From NCBI GenBank assembly GCA_045648025.1, contig JAZRNH010000027.1, forward strand, positions 1-33,605: 33,605 nt of DNA, in the 5' to 3' direction. The translations under genes were made by a program, and so were the position numbers. This stretch comes from RGIG1681 sp045648025 (GTDB taxonomy: Bacteria; Bacillota; Clostridia; Christensenellales; UBA1242). Shown in pieces: positions 7,409-15,294 of the stretch; within the stretch, counting starts at the first letter, position 1; every line of letters starts with the position of its first letter. The notes under the pieces are model-generated. The model was not told the DNA's origin. It made no database searches and worked only from the letters and a program-made list of their open reading frames with translations.

Positions 7409-8377
7409 ATGTTAACTTTAAAAGAAATCAAAAAATCTAATATTCCATTTGCGGAACTTGATGAAGAAACAAAGGAATATCTTTATGATACTTTTAAAAG
7501 GTATGTTGTTAGAAAACAAATTGCTGACACAAACAAAGAATTAACTAGCTTGTTTATGCGAAGATTTGGAAATAATCCAAGAGAGTTTGCAAGATGTTTT
7601 AATGAATTTAACAGCAGGTTTGTTAATGCAAACTTAATTAGAGAACTTGAGTATGATGAAATTCATACTGATTACTTAAAGAGTTTGTCTGAAGATGCTT
7701 TTAATTATCATTTAGAGCGAACAGGTGGTTCTTTTGAACGAAAGATTGCTTTGATGTGTTTTTCTATGCGACCAAGTGAAAGAATTGCAAATCGTGTAAC
7801 TTTTCCGGTTATGGTGGCTTATGCAAATATGCAAACAGCGGTTTTAGAAATGGCAAAAAGAAAACCAACAGTTTCGTTGGAAACAATTTTTAAAGATGCT
7901 GCTGCGATGGTTAGAGAAGAGTTTGTTCAAACAAATGGATATAAAATAAATCAATCTGAAATTGCTGAAAAAAGAGAAGATTATAAGGCTCTTGGAAAGA
8001 AGGCTGCTCCAATTTGGAGAGAAATGATTGAGTTTTATAAAAAAGGTCTTCTTGATTTTGAAGCACTTGAAGCCGCTGCCTTTGTTAGAGAAAATTTTGT
8101 TTTCACTAGCAGAGAATTAAAATATGCTGACGAAATTTTTGATGAGTGTTTAAGAACCGCTTGTGCTAAAGTTTCAGAAGATAGGGCTAGGGCAGAAATG
8201 GATATGGAAGAAAATCCTGATACATATATTCCTGCGGATTATGACGAAGTTATGTCAAAAAGATATGCCGAAGAAATTTATTCAGATGTTATGAATAAGG
8301 GAATCGGTTCAATTTTTGCAAAAATTTTGGCAGATCCAATTTATGCAGAAAAAGATCCTAAAAAGAAAGGTGAATAA
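7409..8377 (+). CDS. Unknown soluble helical protein
   Basis: 322 residues starting at the ATG at 7409, which has a strong GAAAGGAG site. An upstream in-frame start (7340) would fall in the promoter. The sequence is highly charged and predicted mostly helical, with no signal peptide, membrane segment or cysteine cluster. Visible stretches are FMRRFGNNPREFARCFNEFN (about 45-64), a Pro-containing middle SMRPSERIANRVTFP, and an acidic tail. I do not recognise a family. It is monocistronic, with a good promoter and a terminator shared with the convergent trpF-like gene, so it appears to be a genuinely expressed independent gene. Confidence 0.8.
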   Translation: MLTLKEIKKSNIPFAELDEETKEYLYDTFKRYVVRKQIADTNKELTSLFMRRFGNNPREFARCFNEFNSRFVNANLIRELEYDEIHTDYLKSLSEDAFNYHLERTGGSFERKIALMCFSMRPSERIANRVTFPVMVAYANMQTAVLEMAKRKPTVSLETIFKDAAAMVREEFVQTNGYKINQSEIAEKREDYKALGKKAAPIWREMIEFYKKGLLDFEALEAAAFVRENFVFTSRELKYADEIFDECLRTACAKVSEDRARAEMDMEENPDTYIPADYDEVMSKRYAEEIYSDVMNKGIGSIFAKILADPIYAEKDPKKKGE

Positions 8378-8404
8378 AAAAAAAGAGCAATTGCTCTCTT
8401 TTTA
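8378..8404. terminator. Bidirectional terminator
   Basis: AGAGC / GCTCT around AATT, extended by A and T runs with one mismatch, between convergent genes. Nine A on one side and T on the other give U tails both ways. Confidence 0.75.
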
Positions 8405-9049
8405 TTTTGCAGATTTTGCAGCTTTTACAAACTGCATAACTTTTTCAGCATTTTTTACTCCATTAACCTTGCAACCACTATTGACATCAACTCCATAAGG
8501 GTTGGCTTGTTTTATTGCAGTTTGGACATTTTCTGGATTTAAGCCACCAGCTAAAAATGTTGGCTTGTCTAATTGTTCAATTAATGTTTTGCTTTTGTTC
8601 CAGTCGTGGGTAAGACCAGTGCCACCAACTTGATTTGTTTGCAAATTGAAGCTATCAAGTAAATAATAGTCAGCAAATTTTATTTGTGACAAATCTGTGG
8701 CAACTTCGCCGTCGGTTGAAATGTGAATTAGTCTGACAAGTTTAACAGACGGAAGTGCTGTGGCAATTTTTTCAACCTCAGATTCTGCTATGTTTGAATG
8801 TAATTGAATTGTGTTGTTTTTGATATATTTTGTCAAAGAGATAATTTCATCGGCTGTGGTTAAGTGGGTGACAAGTGAAACATCACATCTGCCATTAATA
8901 AATTCGCAAATTTCTCTGGCGGTTTCTTTGTCAATAAAGTCTGTGCTTGTGTGTTCTTGACCAACAAGAAGCCCGATTATGTCTGCACCAGCTGCAAGTG
9001 ACATTTTTGCATCGTCGATTGATTTGTTTGCACATATTTTTACAACCAT
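8402..9049 (-). CDS. trpF: Phosphoribosylanthranilate isomerase-like protein (TrpF), orphan variant
   Basis: A 215-residue (beta/alpha)8-barrel protein of the TrpF family, which isomerises phosphoribosyl-anthranilate in tryptophan synthesis. The general base Cys6 is in VKICAN and the general acid Asp132 in YYLLDSF. The phosphate-binding end is kept (GGTGLTHDW, FLAGGLNPENV, GVDVNSG). It departs from standard TrpF after strand 1: VKICGL is VKICAN, and the usual GFVFxxxSPR is replaced by GLLVGQEHTSTDFI, so the substrate may differ. No other trp gene is nearby. The ATG has GAGGT upstream and lies 30 bases after tRNA-Arg with no promoter or terminator between. The family is confident; the tryptophan-pathway role is uncertain. 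Confidence 0.82.
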   Translation of the reverse strand: MVVKICANKSIDDAKMSLAAGADIIGLLVGQEHTSTDFIDKETAREICEFINGRCDVSLVTHLTTADEIISLTKYIKNNTIQLHSNIAESEVEKIATALPSVKLVRLIHISTDGEVATDLSQIKFADYYLLDSFNLQTNQVGGTGLTHDWNKSKTLIEQLDKPTFLAGGLNPENVQTAIKQANPYGVDVNSGCKVNGVKNAEKVMQFVKAAKSAK

Positions 9050-9079
9050 AATTACCTCATTTGAAGTGATTTATTATTT

Positions 9080-9156
9080 TGGTGCTTCCGGCAGGAGTCG
9101 AACCCGCAACCTTCTGGTTCGAAGCCAGTAACTCTATCCAGTTGAGCTACGGAAGC
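9080..9156 (-). tRNA. tRNA-Arg (anticodon TCG)
   Basis: A complete cloverleaf with encoded CCA (9082-9080). The acceptor GCTTCCG/CGGAAGC is perfect, the D arm is GCTC...GAGT, the anticodon loop CTTCGAA has TCG at 9122-9120, and the T arm contains GGTTCGACTCC. It should read CGN arginine codons. The first anticodon-stem pair (27-43) is A-A rather than a base pair; the rest is regular. A strong promoter lies just upstream and the trpF-like gene follows on the same transcript. Confidence 0.95.
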
Positions 9157-9166
9157 AGATATTTTA

Positions 9167-9195
9167 ATTATATGCAAAAGGTGAGTTAATTTCAA
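9167..9195 (-). promoter_or_regulatory. Strong promoter of the tRNA-Arg/trpF transcript
   Basis: TTGAAA (9195-9190), 17 bases, TATAAT (9172-9167), then 10 bases to the mature tRNA 5' end. Confidence 0.85.
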
Positions 9196-9202
9196 TTAAT
9201 TC

Positions 9203-9218
9203 TGCAGAAAAATCTGCA
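9203..9218. repeat. Short perfect inverted repeat upstream of the tRNA promoter
   Basis: TGCAGA / TCTGCA around four A, ending eight bases upstream of the -35 box. It could be an operator or be fortuitous. Confidence 0.35.
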
Positions 9219-9249
9219 ACTATAGATTTTATTTGATTTTTGCAAAATA

Positions 9250-9277
9250 AAAAGCCAACTGGGTTAGGTTGGCTTTT
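9250..9277 (-). terminator. Intrinsic terminator of the alcohol dehydrogenase gene
   Basis: A 10-bp stem (AAAAGCCAAC / GTTGGCTTTT) with an 8-base loop. The minus-strand RNA continues into a U-rich stretch. Confidence 0.85.
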
Positions 9278-9282
9278 GTGTT

Positions 9283-10437
9283 TTAAATTAATTTTTTAAG
9301 AAGCATATAAATATCTGTCATTGTGACTTCTCTTGGGTTTCCAAGTGTACAAGCATCTTCATAAGCATTGAGAGCAAGTGAATCAAGGTCTTGTTCTAAA
9401 ATGCCATAATCTGAAAGTTTTTTTGGAATATTGAAATCATTTTTAAATTTTTCAACTTGTTTAACTGCGGCTCTACACATTTCATCAAGTTTCATATTTT
9501 TTGTGTCAATGTCAAAAGCTTCTGCGATATATTTGAACATATGTGCTTTTGGGCTATACATATTGAATTTCAAAACTGCTGGAAGAACAATTGCAAGGGC
9601 GATTCCGTGTTGAATGTTGAATTTTCCGCTAATTGCATGGGCAATTGAGTGGGCGATTCCAAGACCAGAGTTTGAATATGCAAGACCTGCAATATAACTT
9701 GCATAAGCCATATTTTCTCTTGCTTCAATATCTTCTGGGTCATCATAAGAAACAGGAAGGTTTTTAATGATAAGCTTCACGGCATCTTTTGAAAGTGTGT
9801 CAGAAAACATATTTGCTTTGTTTGAGATTAAACTTTCGATTGCATGAGCAAGTGCATCAAATCCAGAGCTGAGTGTAACAATGTCAGGCATTGTGGTTAA
9901 AAGTTCAGGGTCAATAAAAGTTTCAATTGGGAGCATTTTGTCATTAAAACAAACAACTTTCTTTTCACTTGCTTCGTCAGAAATAACAAAACTTTTTGAA
10001 ATTTCTGATGCACTTCCAGCAGTTGTTGGAACTGCAAAAATTGGAAGGGGAGCATTGAGATTATCTTTGTGTCCACCAAGAGAAACAACATCTGAGTATT
10101 TTGGATTTTTTGCTAATACTGAAATTGCTTTTGCTGTGTCAATTGGACTTCCACCACCAATTGCAAGAATAAAGTCTGCACCAGATTTCACAAGCTCTGC
10201 ATAAGCATTTTTTACATCTTGTGTTGTTGGCTCTGGTCTTACATCAGAAAACATAACTGATGGAATTTTTCCATTGATTAAAACATTTGCAACTTTTTGA
10301 TAAACACCGCAAGAAATAAGACCGTTATCTGTGATGATAAAGCCCTTTTTTAAGTGTCTATTTTTAACTTCTTGTGCGATTTCACTAATTGCATTTATGC
10401 CAATAAAGCATGATTGATTAAAAACTATTTTATCCAT
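9283..10437 (-). CDS. Iron-containing alcohol dehydrogenase
   Basis: A 384-residue member of the group III (iron-activated) alcohol dehydrogenases, which reduce aldehydes with NAD(P)H in fermentation. The nucleotide site GGGSPIDTAKA is at 94-104. Metal ligands align with lactaldehyde reductase FucO: Asp194 and His198 in FDALAHAIES, His263 in IAHSIAH, and His277 in NIQHG; His267 is the neighbouring catalytic-site histidine. The length is normal for the family. The ATG follows AGGTGA. It is a single-gene transcript with promoter and terminator. The physiological aldehyde (lactaldehyde, 3-hydroxypropanal, butanal) cannot be fixed from sequence. Confidence 0.93.
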   Translation of the reverse strand: MDKIVFNQSCFIGINAISEIAQEVKNRHLKKGFIITDNGLISCGVYQKVANVLINGKIPSVMFSDVRPEPTTQDVKNAYAELVKSGADFILAIGGGSPIDTAKAISVLAKNPKYSDVVSLGGHKDNLNAPLPIFAVPTTAGSASEISKSFVISDEASEKKVVCFNDKMLPIETFIDPELLTTMPDIVTLSSGFDALAHAIESLISNKANMFSDTLSKDAVKLIIKNLPVSYDDPEDIEARENMAYASYIAGLAYSNSGLGIAHSIAHAISGKFNIQHGIALAIVLPAVLKFNMYSPKAHMFKYIAEAFDIDTKNMKLDEMCRAAVKQVEKFKNDFNIPKKLSDYGILEQDLDSLALNAYEDACTLGNPREVTMTDIYMLLKKLI

Positions 10438-10454
10438 AATTCACCTATATTATT

Positions 10455-10483
10455 ATTTTAAAAAATAACCGTATTATAGTCAA
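10455..10483 (-). promoter_or_regulatory. Promoter of the alcohol dehydrogenase gene
   Basis: TTGACT (10483-10478), 17 bases, TAAAAT (10460-10455) on the minus strand, about 18 bases before the ATG. Confidence 0.65.
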
Positions 10484-10527
10484 ATAAAATTGGTTAAAAT
10501 GTCCAAAATAATTATAAGGAGAAAAAT

Positions 10528-10677
10528 ATGAATAAAAATATCAAAAAAATCGACAAAAAATCATTTGAAAAATCATTAGAAGAAATCTGGCAAGATGATG
10601 AATTTGATGTAAATGGAAGTTATACAGGTTCTTTTGAAGATGGAAACTATCCAGTTCAAGATGCTGATGATTTGTGA
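10528..10677 (+). CDS. 49-residue small protein with conserved-looking acidic tail
   Basis: ATG at 10528, eight bases after AAGGAG, open for 49 codons to TGA. The N-terminus is lysine-rich (MNKNIKKIDKKSFEKSLEEI); the C-terminus is acidic and patterned, with GSYTGSFEDGNYPVQDADDL. There is no signal peptide or membrane segment. It stands alone between the alcohol dehydrogenase promoter and its own terminator, which supports a real independent gene. From memory, short clostridial proteins with a GSYTG segment and a PxQDxDDL ending occur in many genomes without known function, but I cannot verify that here. I saw no convincing promoter upstream. Confidence 0.75.
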   Translation: MNKNIKKIDKKSFEKSLEEIWQDDEFDVNGSYTGSFEDGNYPVQDADDL

Positions 10678-10696
10678 TTTTGGTCAAAAACTATAC

Positions 10697-10723
10697 AAAA
10701 GCCGCCTTTTTGGTGGCTTTTTT
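10697..10723 (+). terminator. Intrinsic terminator of the small-protein gene
   Basis: AAAAGCCGCC pairs with GGTGGCTTTT (one G-U) around five T, followed by six T. Confidence 0.88.
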
Positions 10724-10757
10724 GTTTAAGTTGATGCCTTTTGACTAGTTAAATCAA

Positions 10758-10786
10758 TTTACATTTTTATTTGGGTTTTATATAAT
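10758..10786 (+). promoter_or_regulatory. Promoter of the ABC transporter operon
   Basis: TTTACA (10758-10763), 17 bases, TATAAT (10781-10786). Confidence 0.75.
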
Positions 10787-10802
10787 TAAGTTGGAGTTAA
10801 AT

Positions 10803-11531
10803 ATGAAAAAAGAACAGATAATTTTTGATGAAAGATATATTGGTTCGGTTGTTGTTGACCATGTGTCTAAATTTTATGGTGAATATAATGAAGTAAAAGC
10901 TCTTGATAATCTTTCACTTCAACTTTTTACAGGTGAATTTGTTGTTATTCTTGGTGCAAGTGGTAGTGGCAAATCAACACTTTTAAATGTTATTGGCGGA
11001 ATGGATACTGTGTCTGATGGCGAAATAAATTTTGCCGGTGTTGATATTACAAATCTTTCAGACAAGGTTTTTGCTCAATATAGAAGGGAAGTTGTTGGTT
11101 TTATTTTTCAATTTTATAATTTGATGCCAAACCTTACCGCTCTTGAAAATGTTGAACTTGCAGAACTTCCTGGTGAAATGCTCGCCATTGATGCTTTGAA
11201 GGCGGTTGGTCTTGAAGATAAAAAAGATAATTTTCCGTCAGAACTTTCTGGTGGTGAACAACAGAGAGTTGCCATTGCAAGGGCTCTTGTTAAAAATCCA
11301 AAGATTCTTCTTTGCGACGAACCAACTGGTGCACTTGATAGCAAGACCGGAAAAATGATTATCAAACTTTTGAAAGATATGAACAAAAAGAAAGATAAAA
11401 TTATTGTGGTGGTTACTCACAATGCTGCAATTGCAGAAGTTGCAGATAGAGTGCTTAAAATTTCTGACGGCAAAATTATTAGTGATGTTAAGCAAAAATC
11501 ACCAAAATCTATTGAGGATATTGAATTATAG
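10803..11531 (+). CDS. ABC transporter ATPase, MacB/LolD type
   Basis: A 242-residue ATPase that powers the FtsX-type permease encoded next. Walker A GASGSGKST (51-59), Q-loop Gln103, signature LSGGE (148-152), Walker B ILLCDEP (168-174) and the switch His206 are all intact. The Q-loop FQFYNLMPNLTALENVEL is typical of the MacB/LolD/FtsE branch. The start at 10803 is chosen because GGAG lies at 10793-10796; the alternative TTG at 10791 overlaps that site. Its TAG stop shares a G with the GTG start of the permease, so the two are translationally coupled. Such systems typically export peptides or sense antimicrobials. The substrate is unknown. Confidence 0.93.
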   Translation: MKKEQIIFDERYIGSVVVDHVSKFYGEYNEVKALDNLSLQLFTGEFVVILGASGSGKSTLLNVIGGMDTVSDGEINFAGVDITNLSDKVFAQYRREVVGFIFQFYNLMPNLTALENVELAELPGEMLAIDALKAVGLEDKKDNFPSELSGGEQQRVAIARALVKNPKILLCDEPTGALDSKTGKMIIKLLKDMNKKKDKIIVVVTHNAAIAEVADRVLKISDGKIISDVKQKSPKSIEDIEL

Positions 11532-13885
11532 TGAACAAGATTTTAAAGAAACTTACAAAAAGGAATATTGTTGGTAATTTTAAACAGTTTTTATCTGTTA
11601 TTTTTATCGTGCTTTTATCAACAATGCTTTTGTCAGGTTTTATAACCAGTTCGTTTACTTTGAAATCGGCAATTAACAACTATTTTGAAAATACAAATCT
11701 TGCAGATATTTGGATTACAACAGACAAAGTAACTGAAGAAGACGAAAAGTTTTTTCAAGATAATAACATTGAATATAACAAAAGACTTTATTTTGAATCG
11801 GTTGCAGAAATAAAAACACTTCAACTTGAAAATTCGGTTAGGGTTTATGTTTATAAGAGTAAAATTGAAGAGCCTTATAGTAGAATTTGTGAGCCTTATA
11901 TTGAATCGGGAAAGGTTTATCAAGATTCGGGTTGTTTGATTGATAAAAATGTTGCAAAAGACCATCATATTAATGCGGGTTTTGACAATATTACATTTTC
12001 ATACACAGCAAATATTGGTGGTGAAGATATTGTTTTGAATTTTGATGAACAGCTTACTGGCACAATGAGTTTGGATGAATGTGCTGATAGTTATTCTTCT
12101 TGGGCAATTGTTGTTGAAGAAGAAATGTTTTTTAGAAAACTTAAAGAAAAACTTCAAGAAAAATTTGGCAGCGAATATTCAGATGATATGCTTCCAGAAC
12201 TTCCATATAACCAAATTTTGATTAAAACTGAAACAATTGATCAAACAACTTCACTTATCAAAAATCATTATGCAAGAGAAGGGGCAACTTCTTCACTTTT
12301 ATATTTGTTTGGAAGAGAGTCAATTGAATCTGTTCAATTGCTTTCAGATGAAGTTAAACAATCGGTGAAAATGATTTATGTTTTTCCGATTATGTTTTTA
12401 ATTATTGCAATTTTGGTTATTTTATCAACTATTGACCAGCTTATTATTCAAGAAAGAAAAAGAATTGGCATTTTAAAATGCTGTGGTGTTCCAAATAAAA
12501 AAATATTAAGGCATTATTCAAGATATGGTTCGATTCTTTGCTTGATTGGTGCTTTGGCAGGAATTGTTTTGGGTGTGATTATTATTCCTGAAGTAATGTT
12601 TTCAAAATATGGAATGATTTATAGCATTCCAAAAGACTATATTAAAATTGAGATACCTTTTGAAATATTGTTCTCAATGTTTATTGCAATTGTTGTGCTT
12701 GGCTATGTTGTTTCGGTTATTAGTTGTTATAAAATTTTAAATAAAAATCCAATTGATTGTTTGAGATTTGATTCACCAATGTTTACTGCAAAGTTTAAAA
12801 AGAGAAAAAGACAATACAAAAAAGTTCCAATTGCGGTTAGGGTGGCTGTTAGAAATATAAAAATGAAACCACTTAGAACGATTATGGCAACTATTGGTAT
12901 TTCTGGTTGTATTGCACTTTTACTTGCCGGTTTTGGAATAGGGGATACTCTTTCAAAAAGTTTGAATAATGATTTTGGAAAACAATTTTGTTATGATGTT
13001 TCAACCACATACAAAAATGATGAGTTTGTTGAAAAGTTGAAGCAAAATTCAAATGTTGAGTATTTTGAAGAAACTTCAAGAGTTTATGTTGAAGTTTGTG
13101 CTAACGAAATAAGCAAAGATGTTTATGTTTATCAACTTGTAGAAAATTCTAAGCTTTCAAACATAAAGCTTGTGGCAGGTGAAGTTAAAATTTCTAGCAA
13201 AATTGCAGAAGATTTATCTGTTTCAAAAGGTGATAAAATCGTTATAAAATCTTATGGTTTAGAAAAAGAATTGGTGGTTTCTGGAATTGTTGAAACCAGT
13301 ATATTAAATGGAATTTATGTTGCAGAAGATTTGGGATTTGCTGAAGGTTTTGTGACAAAAATGGTTTGGGCAAAATGTGATAATGATGCTGCGGTTATTG
13401 ATTTTATGAACGACTTTAATGACACAAACACTGCTCAAACAATTGAGGCTCAAAAGTCTGCGGTTAAAAACAGAATTATGTCAACCGCAACAATGACAAA
13501 CACAATCAAAGTTTTTGCTGTTTTGTTGGCTATTGTTGTTTTGCTTAATTTAATTTTCTTGATATTAAAAGAAAGGTCTATCCAAATTGCAACAATGAAA
13601 GTTTTGGGACAAAACTCTTTGCAAATATCAATTTCAGTGTTTTTAGAAGTTATGTTTATGGCTGCAATTGGTATGGTTTTGGGTATGATTTTGGGTTATC
13701 CGCTCTTATTATTGATTTTGTCGATAAACAAAGTTGAGATGATTAATTATATCTTTGGTTTAAAATTTATTAGCTTTTTTGTGTCTGCAATTATTGTTAT
13801 TGTGACAATTTTGGTAGTGCTTTTGGTGTGTTATTTAAAAATTAGAAAAGTGGATATGGCAGAAGCATTAAAAAGAGTTGATTAG
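11531..13885 (+). CDS. ABC transporter permease, FtsX family
   Basis: A 784-residue permease with the double FtsX layout. It has a first membrane helix (about 20-40), a large extracytoplasmic domain (41-278), a three-helix FtsX block (about 280-400) containing QERKRIGILKCCGVPNKKI, a fourth helix (450-470), a second extracytoplasmic domain (about 475-650), and a C-terminal FtsX block (about 655-775) with KERSIQIATMKVLGQ. The paired ER-IG/A-K-LG motifs are the typical coupling segment. The GTG start overlaps the stop of the ATPase gene. Families like this include BceB-type peptide sensors and MacB-like mechanotransmitters; the ten-helix BceB layout with one large loop is not matched. No terminator is evident after it. 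Confidence 0.9.
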   Translation: MNKILKKLTKRNIVGNFKQFLSVIFIVLLSTMLLSGFITSSFTLKSAINNYFENTNLADIWITTDKVTEEDEKFFQDNNIEYNKRLYFESVAEIKTLQLENSVRVYVYKSKIEEPYSRICEPYIESGKVYQDSGCLIDKNVAKDHHINAGFDNITFSYTANIGGEDIVLNFDEQLTGTMSLDECADSYSSWAIVVEEEMFFRKLKEKLQEKFGSEYSDDMLPELPYNQILIKTETIDQTTSLIKNHYAREGATSSLLYLFGRESIESVQLLSDEVKQSVKMIYVFPIMFLIIAILVILSTIDQLIIQERKRIGILKCCGVPNKKILRHYSRYGSILCLIGALAGIVLGVIIIPEVMFSKYGMIYSIPKDYIKIEIPFEILFSMFIAIVVLGYVVSVISCYKILNKNPIDCLRFDSPMFTAKFKKRKRQYKKVPIAVRVAVRNIKMKPLRTIMATIGISGCIALLLAGFGIGDTLSKSLNNDFGKQFCYDVSTTYKNDEFVEKLKQNSNVEYFEETSRVYVEVCANEISKDVYVYQLVENSKLSNIKLVAGEVKISSKIAEDLSVSKGDKIVIKSYGLEKELVVSGIVETSILNGIYVAEDLGFAEGFVTKMVWAKCDNDAAVIDFMNDFNDTNTAQTIEAQKSAVKNRIMSTATMTNTIKVFAVLLAIVVLLNLIFLILKERSIQIATMKVLGQNSLQISISVFLEVMFMAAIGMVLGMILGYPLLLLILSINKVEMINYIFGLKFISFFVSAIIVIVTILVVLLVCYLKIRKVDMAEALKRVD

Positions 13886-13908
13886 AAACAAAAAATGGCT
13901 ATATTAAT

Positions 13909-13937
13909 TTGACAATTTTATAAAAAAAAGGCAAAAT
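13909..13937 (+). promoter_or_regulatory. Candidate promoter of the InlB-repeat protein gene
   Basis: A perfect TTGACA (13909-13914) with CAAAAT (13932-13937) at 17 bases. A TATAAT at 13937-13942 is too far (22) for the same -35. Confidence 0.4.
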
Positions 13938-13969
13938 ATAATTATATTATATTTTCAAGGTGGGTGGCT

Positions 13970-15235
13970 ATGAGTAATCTTAGTTCATTAATGGCATCAG
14001 CTGGTATGACAATTGCAATTGTGTTTACCGCTATTACAGTTTTTGTTTTTGCAACTGTAGTGTTTTTGTTGTGGTGGGTTGATGTTAAAAGAAAAAAAGT
14101 TAAAGATATTGGAATTGCAATCAAAAATGGCTTTATGTTTGTTTTTGAAAAGTTTCATGATTTCTTCACTATGAATAGTGCAGTTAAAACTGTTTATTCT
14201 GATAAATCATTAAACTATTCAGGAACTGAATTTTTGCCAGTTCCAACAAAAGCTCCTACTGATAAATATACTTATGAGTTTGTTGGTTGGGATAAAAACG
14301 GTGTTGATGCAAATGGAAACACTGTGGTAAGAGCAATTTATCTTCAAAAAGTAACAAGATGTTACATTAATGTTTTTGATGATGACAAGCAAACACTTTT
14401 AACTTCTGCAGAAGTTGAATATGGTGCAGGTGTGAATCTTGACAACATTAAACCAACAAAGCCTGAAACAAGAGAATTTTCTTATGAGTTTATTGGTTGG
14501 GATAAAGATATTTCAGCATTTTATAAACATGAAAATGTTTGTGCGGTTTATAAAGCTATTCCAAAGAAATATACATACACATTTTATGATGAAGATCAAA
14601 AAACAATTGTAAATCAAGGCACAGCAATTTATGGCACACCAATTGTTGCTCCTGCTGCTCCAAAGAAACAAGTTGAAAAAAATGTGGTTTATGAATTTGC
14701 TGGTTGGAAAGGTTATGAAGATAATATGCCACTCACAAAAGATATTTCATTTGTAGCAACTTTTGAAAGTGTTCCTGTGACTGTTACAAAAAATTCTTCA
14801 ATTATCAAGACTGAAGGCGAAAACTTTAAGGTTGTTTCAGACATGCCAAAAGAAGAACAAAAGCCACAATCTGCTGTTAAATATGGCACTGATAAAACAC
14901 CTATTAGTGATTCTATCGCCAGCATTAATCCAAGAACAACAGGAATTGTTTCTGGCAGAAGGTCATCAACATCATCTGTTGTTGTTGAAGTTAACAACAA
15001 AACTGAAGCTGAAAAGTTCCAAGAAATCAACAGAAGAGATATTCTTGATACTGGTGATGATGAAGTTCATCAAAAAATTCAACTTATGACAATCAAGAAA
15101 ACAAAAACTGCTGATGCAAAATCAAAGGTTATTAAATCGGTTCCAAAAAACAAAGAAGTTAACACTGTTGATGAAAATGAAATTTTTGGAAATATGATGG
15201 TTAATAAAGTTAAAATTGATAAAAAAGATGATTAG
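13970..15235 (+). CDS. Membrane-anchored protein with three InlB-type (Listeria-Bacteroides) repeats
   Basis: 421 residues from the ATG at 13970 (AAGGTGGG upstream; a GTG two codons earlier overlaps that site). One hydrophobic segment (about 14-36) is followed at once by DVKRKKVK, so by the positive-inside rule the C-terminal bulk would face the cytoplasm. Three repeats follow (about 72-124, 130-195 and 200-266), each with the InlB B-repeat core YEF(V/I/A)GW and a closing AxY/ATF. The last 155 residues are polar and look unstructured. Such repeats are normally extracellular, which makes the topology odd. It follows the ABC operon but has its own candidate promoter. Function unknown. Confidence 0.75.
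   Translation: MSNLSSLMASAGMTIAIVFTAITVFVFATVVFLLWWVDVKRKKVKDIGIAIKNGFMFVFEKFHDFFTMNSAVKTVYSDKSLNYSGTEFLPVPTKAPTDKYTYEFVGWDKNGVDANGNTVVRAIYLQKVTRCYINVFDDDKQTLLTSAEVEYGAGVNLDNIKPTKPETREFSYEFIGWDKDISAFYKHENVCAVYKAIPKKYTYTFYDEDQKTIVNQGTAIYGTPIVAPAAPKKQVEKNVVYEFAGWKGYEDNMPLTKDISFVATFESVPVTVTKNSSIIKTEGENFKVVSDMPKEEQKPQSAVKYGTDKTPISDSIASINPRTTGIVSGRRSSTSSVVVEVNNKTEAEKFQEINRRDILDTGDDEVHQKIQLMTIKKTKTADAKSKVIKSVPKNKEVNTVDENEIFGNMMVNKVKIDKKDD
14183..14767 (+). repeat. Three tandem coding repeats (InlB/Listeria-Bacteroides type)
   Basis: Encodes three degenerate units of about 55-65 residues, each containing YEFxGW (Trp-marked). DNA similarity is low except around TATGAGTTT...GGTTGGGAT, so the duplication is old. 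Confidence 0.7.
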
Positions 15236-15254
15236 TTTTTAATCATCTTTTTTT
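15221..15254 (+). terminator. Intrinsic terminator of the InlB-repeat protein gene
   Basis: A 14-bp stem (15221-15234 with 15240-15253) around GTTTT, then T. It includes the stop codon of the gene. Confidence 0.88.
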
Positions 15255-15259
15255 GTGAG

Positions 15260-15290
15260 AAAAAAGACACTGAAATTTTCAGTGTCTTTT
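15260..15290 (-). terminator. Intrinsic terminator of the typA operon
   Basis: AAAAGACACTGA / TCAGTGTCTTTT around AATTT. The minus-strand RNA ends in a run of U. Confidence 0.88.
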
Positions 15291-15294
15291 GTTT

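Noticed and set aside
9203..9218. Inverted repeat upstream of tRNA as a terminator
   Set aside because: Six base pairs with an A4 loop and no U tail on either strand; at most a weak operator.
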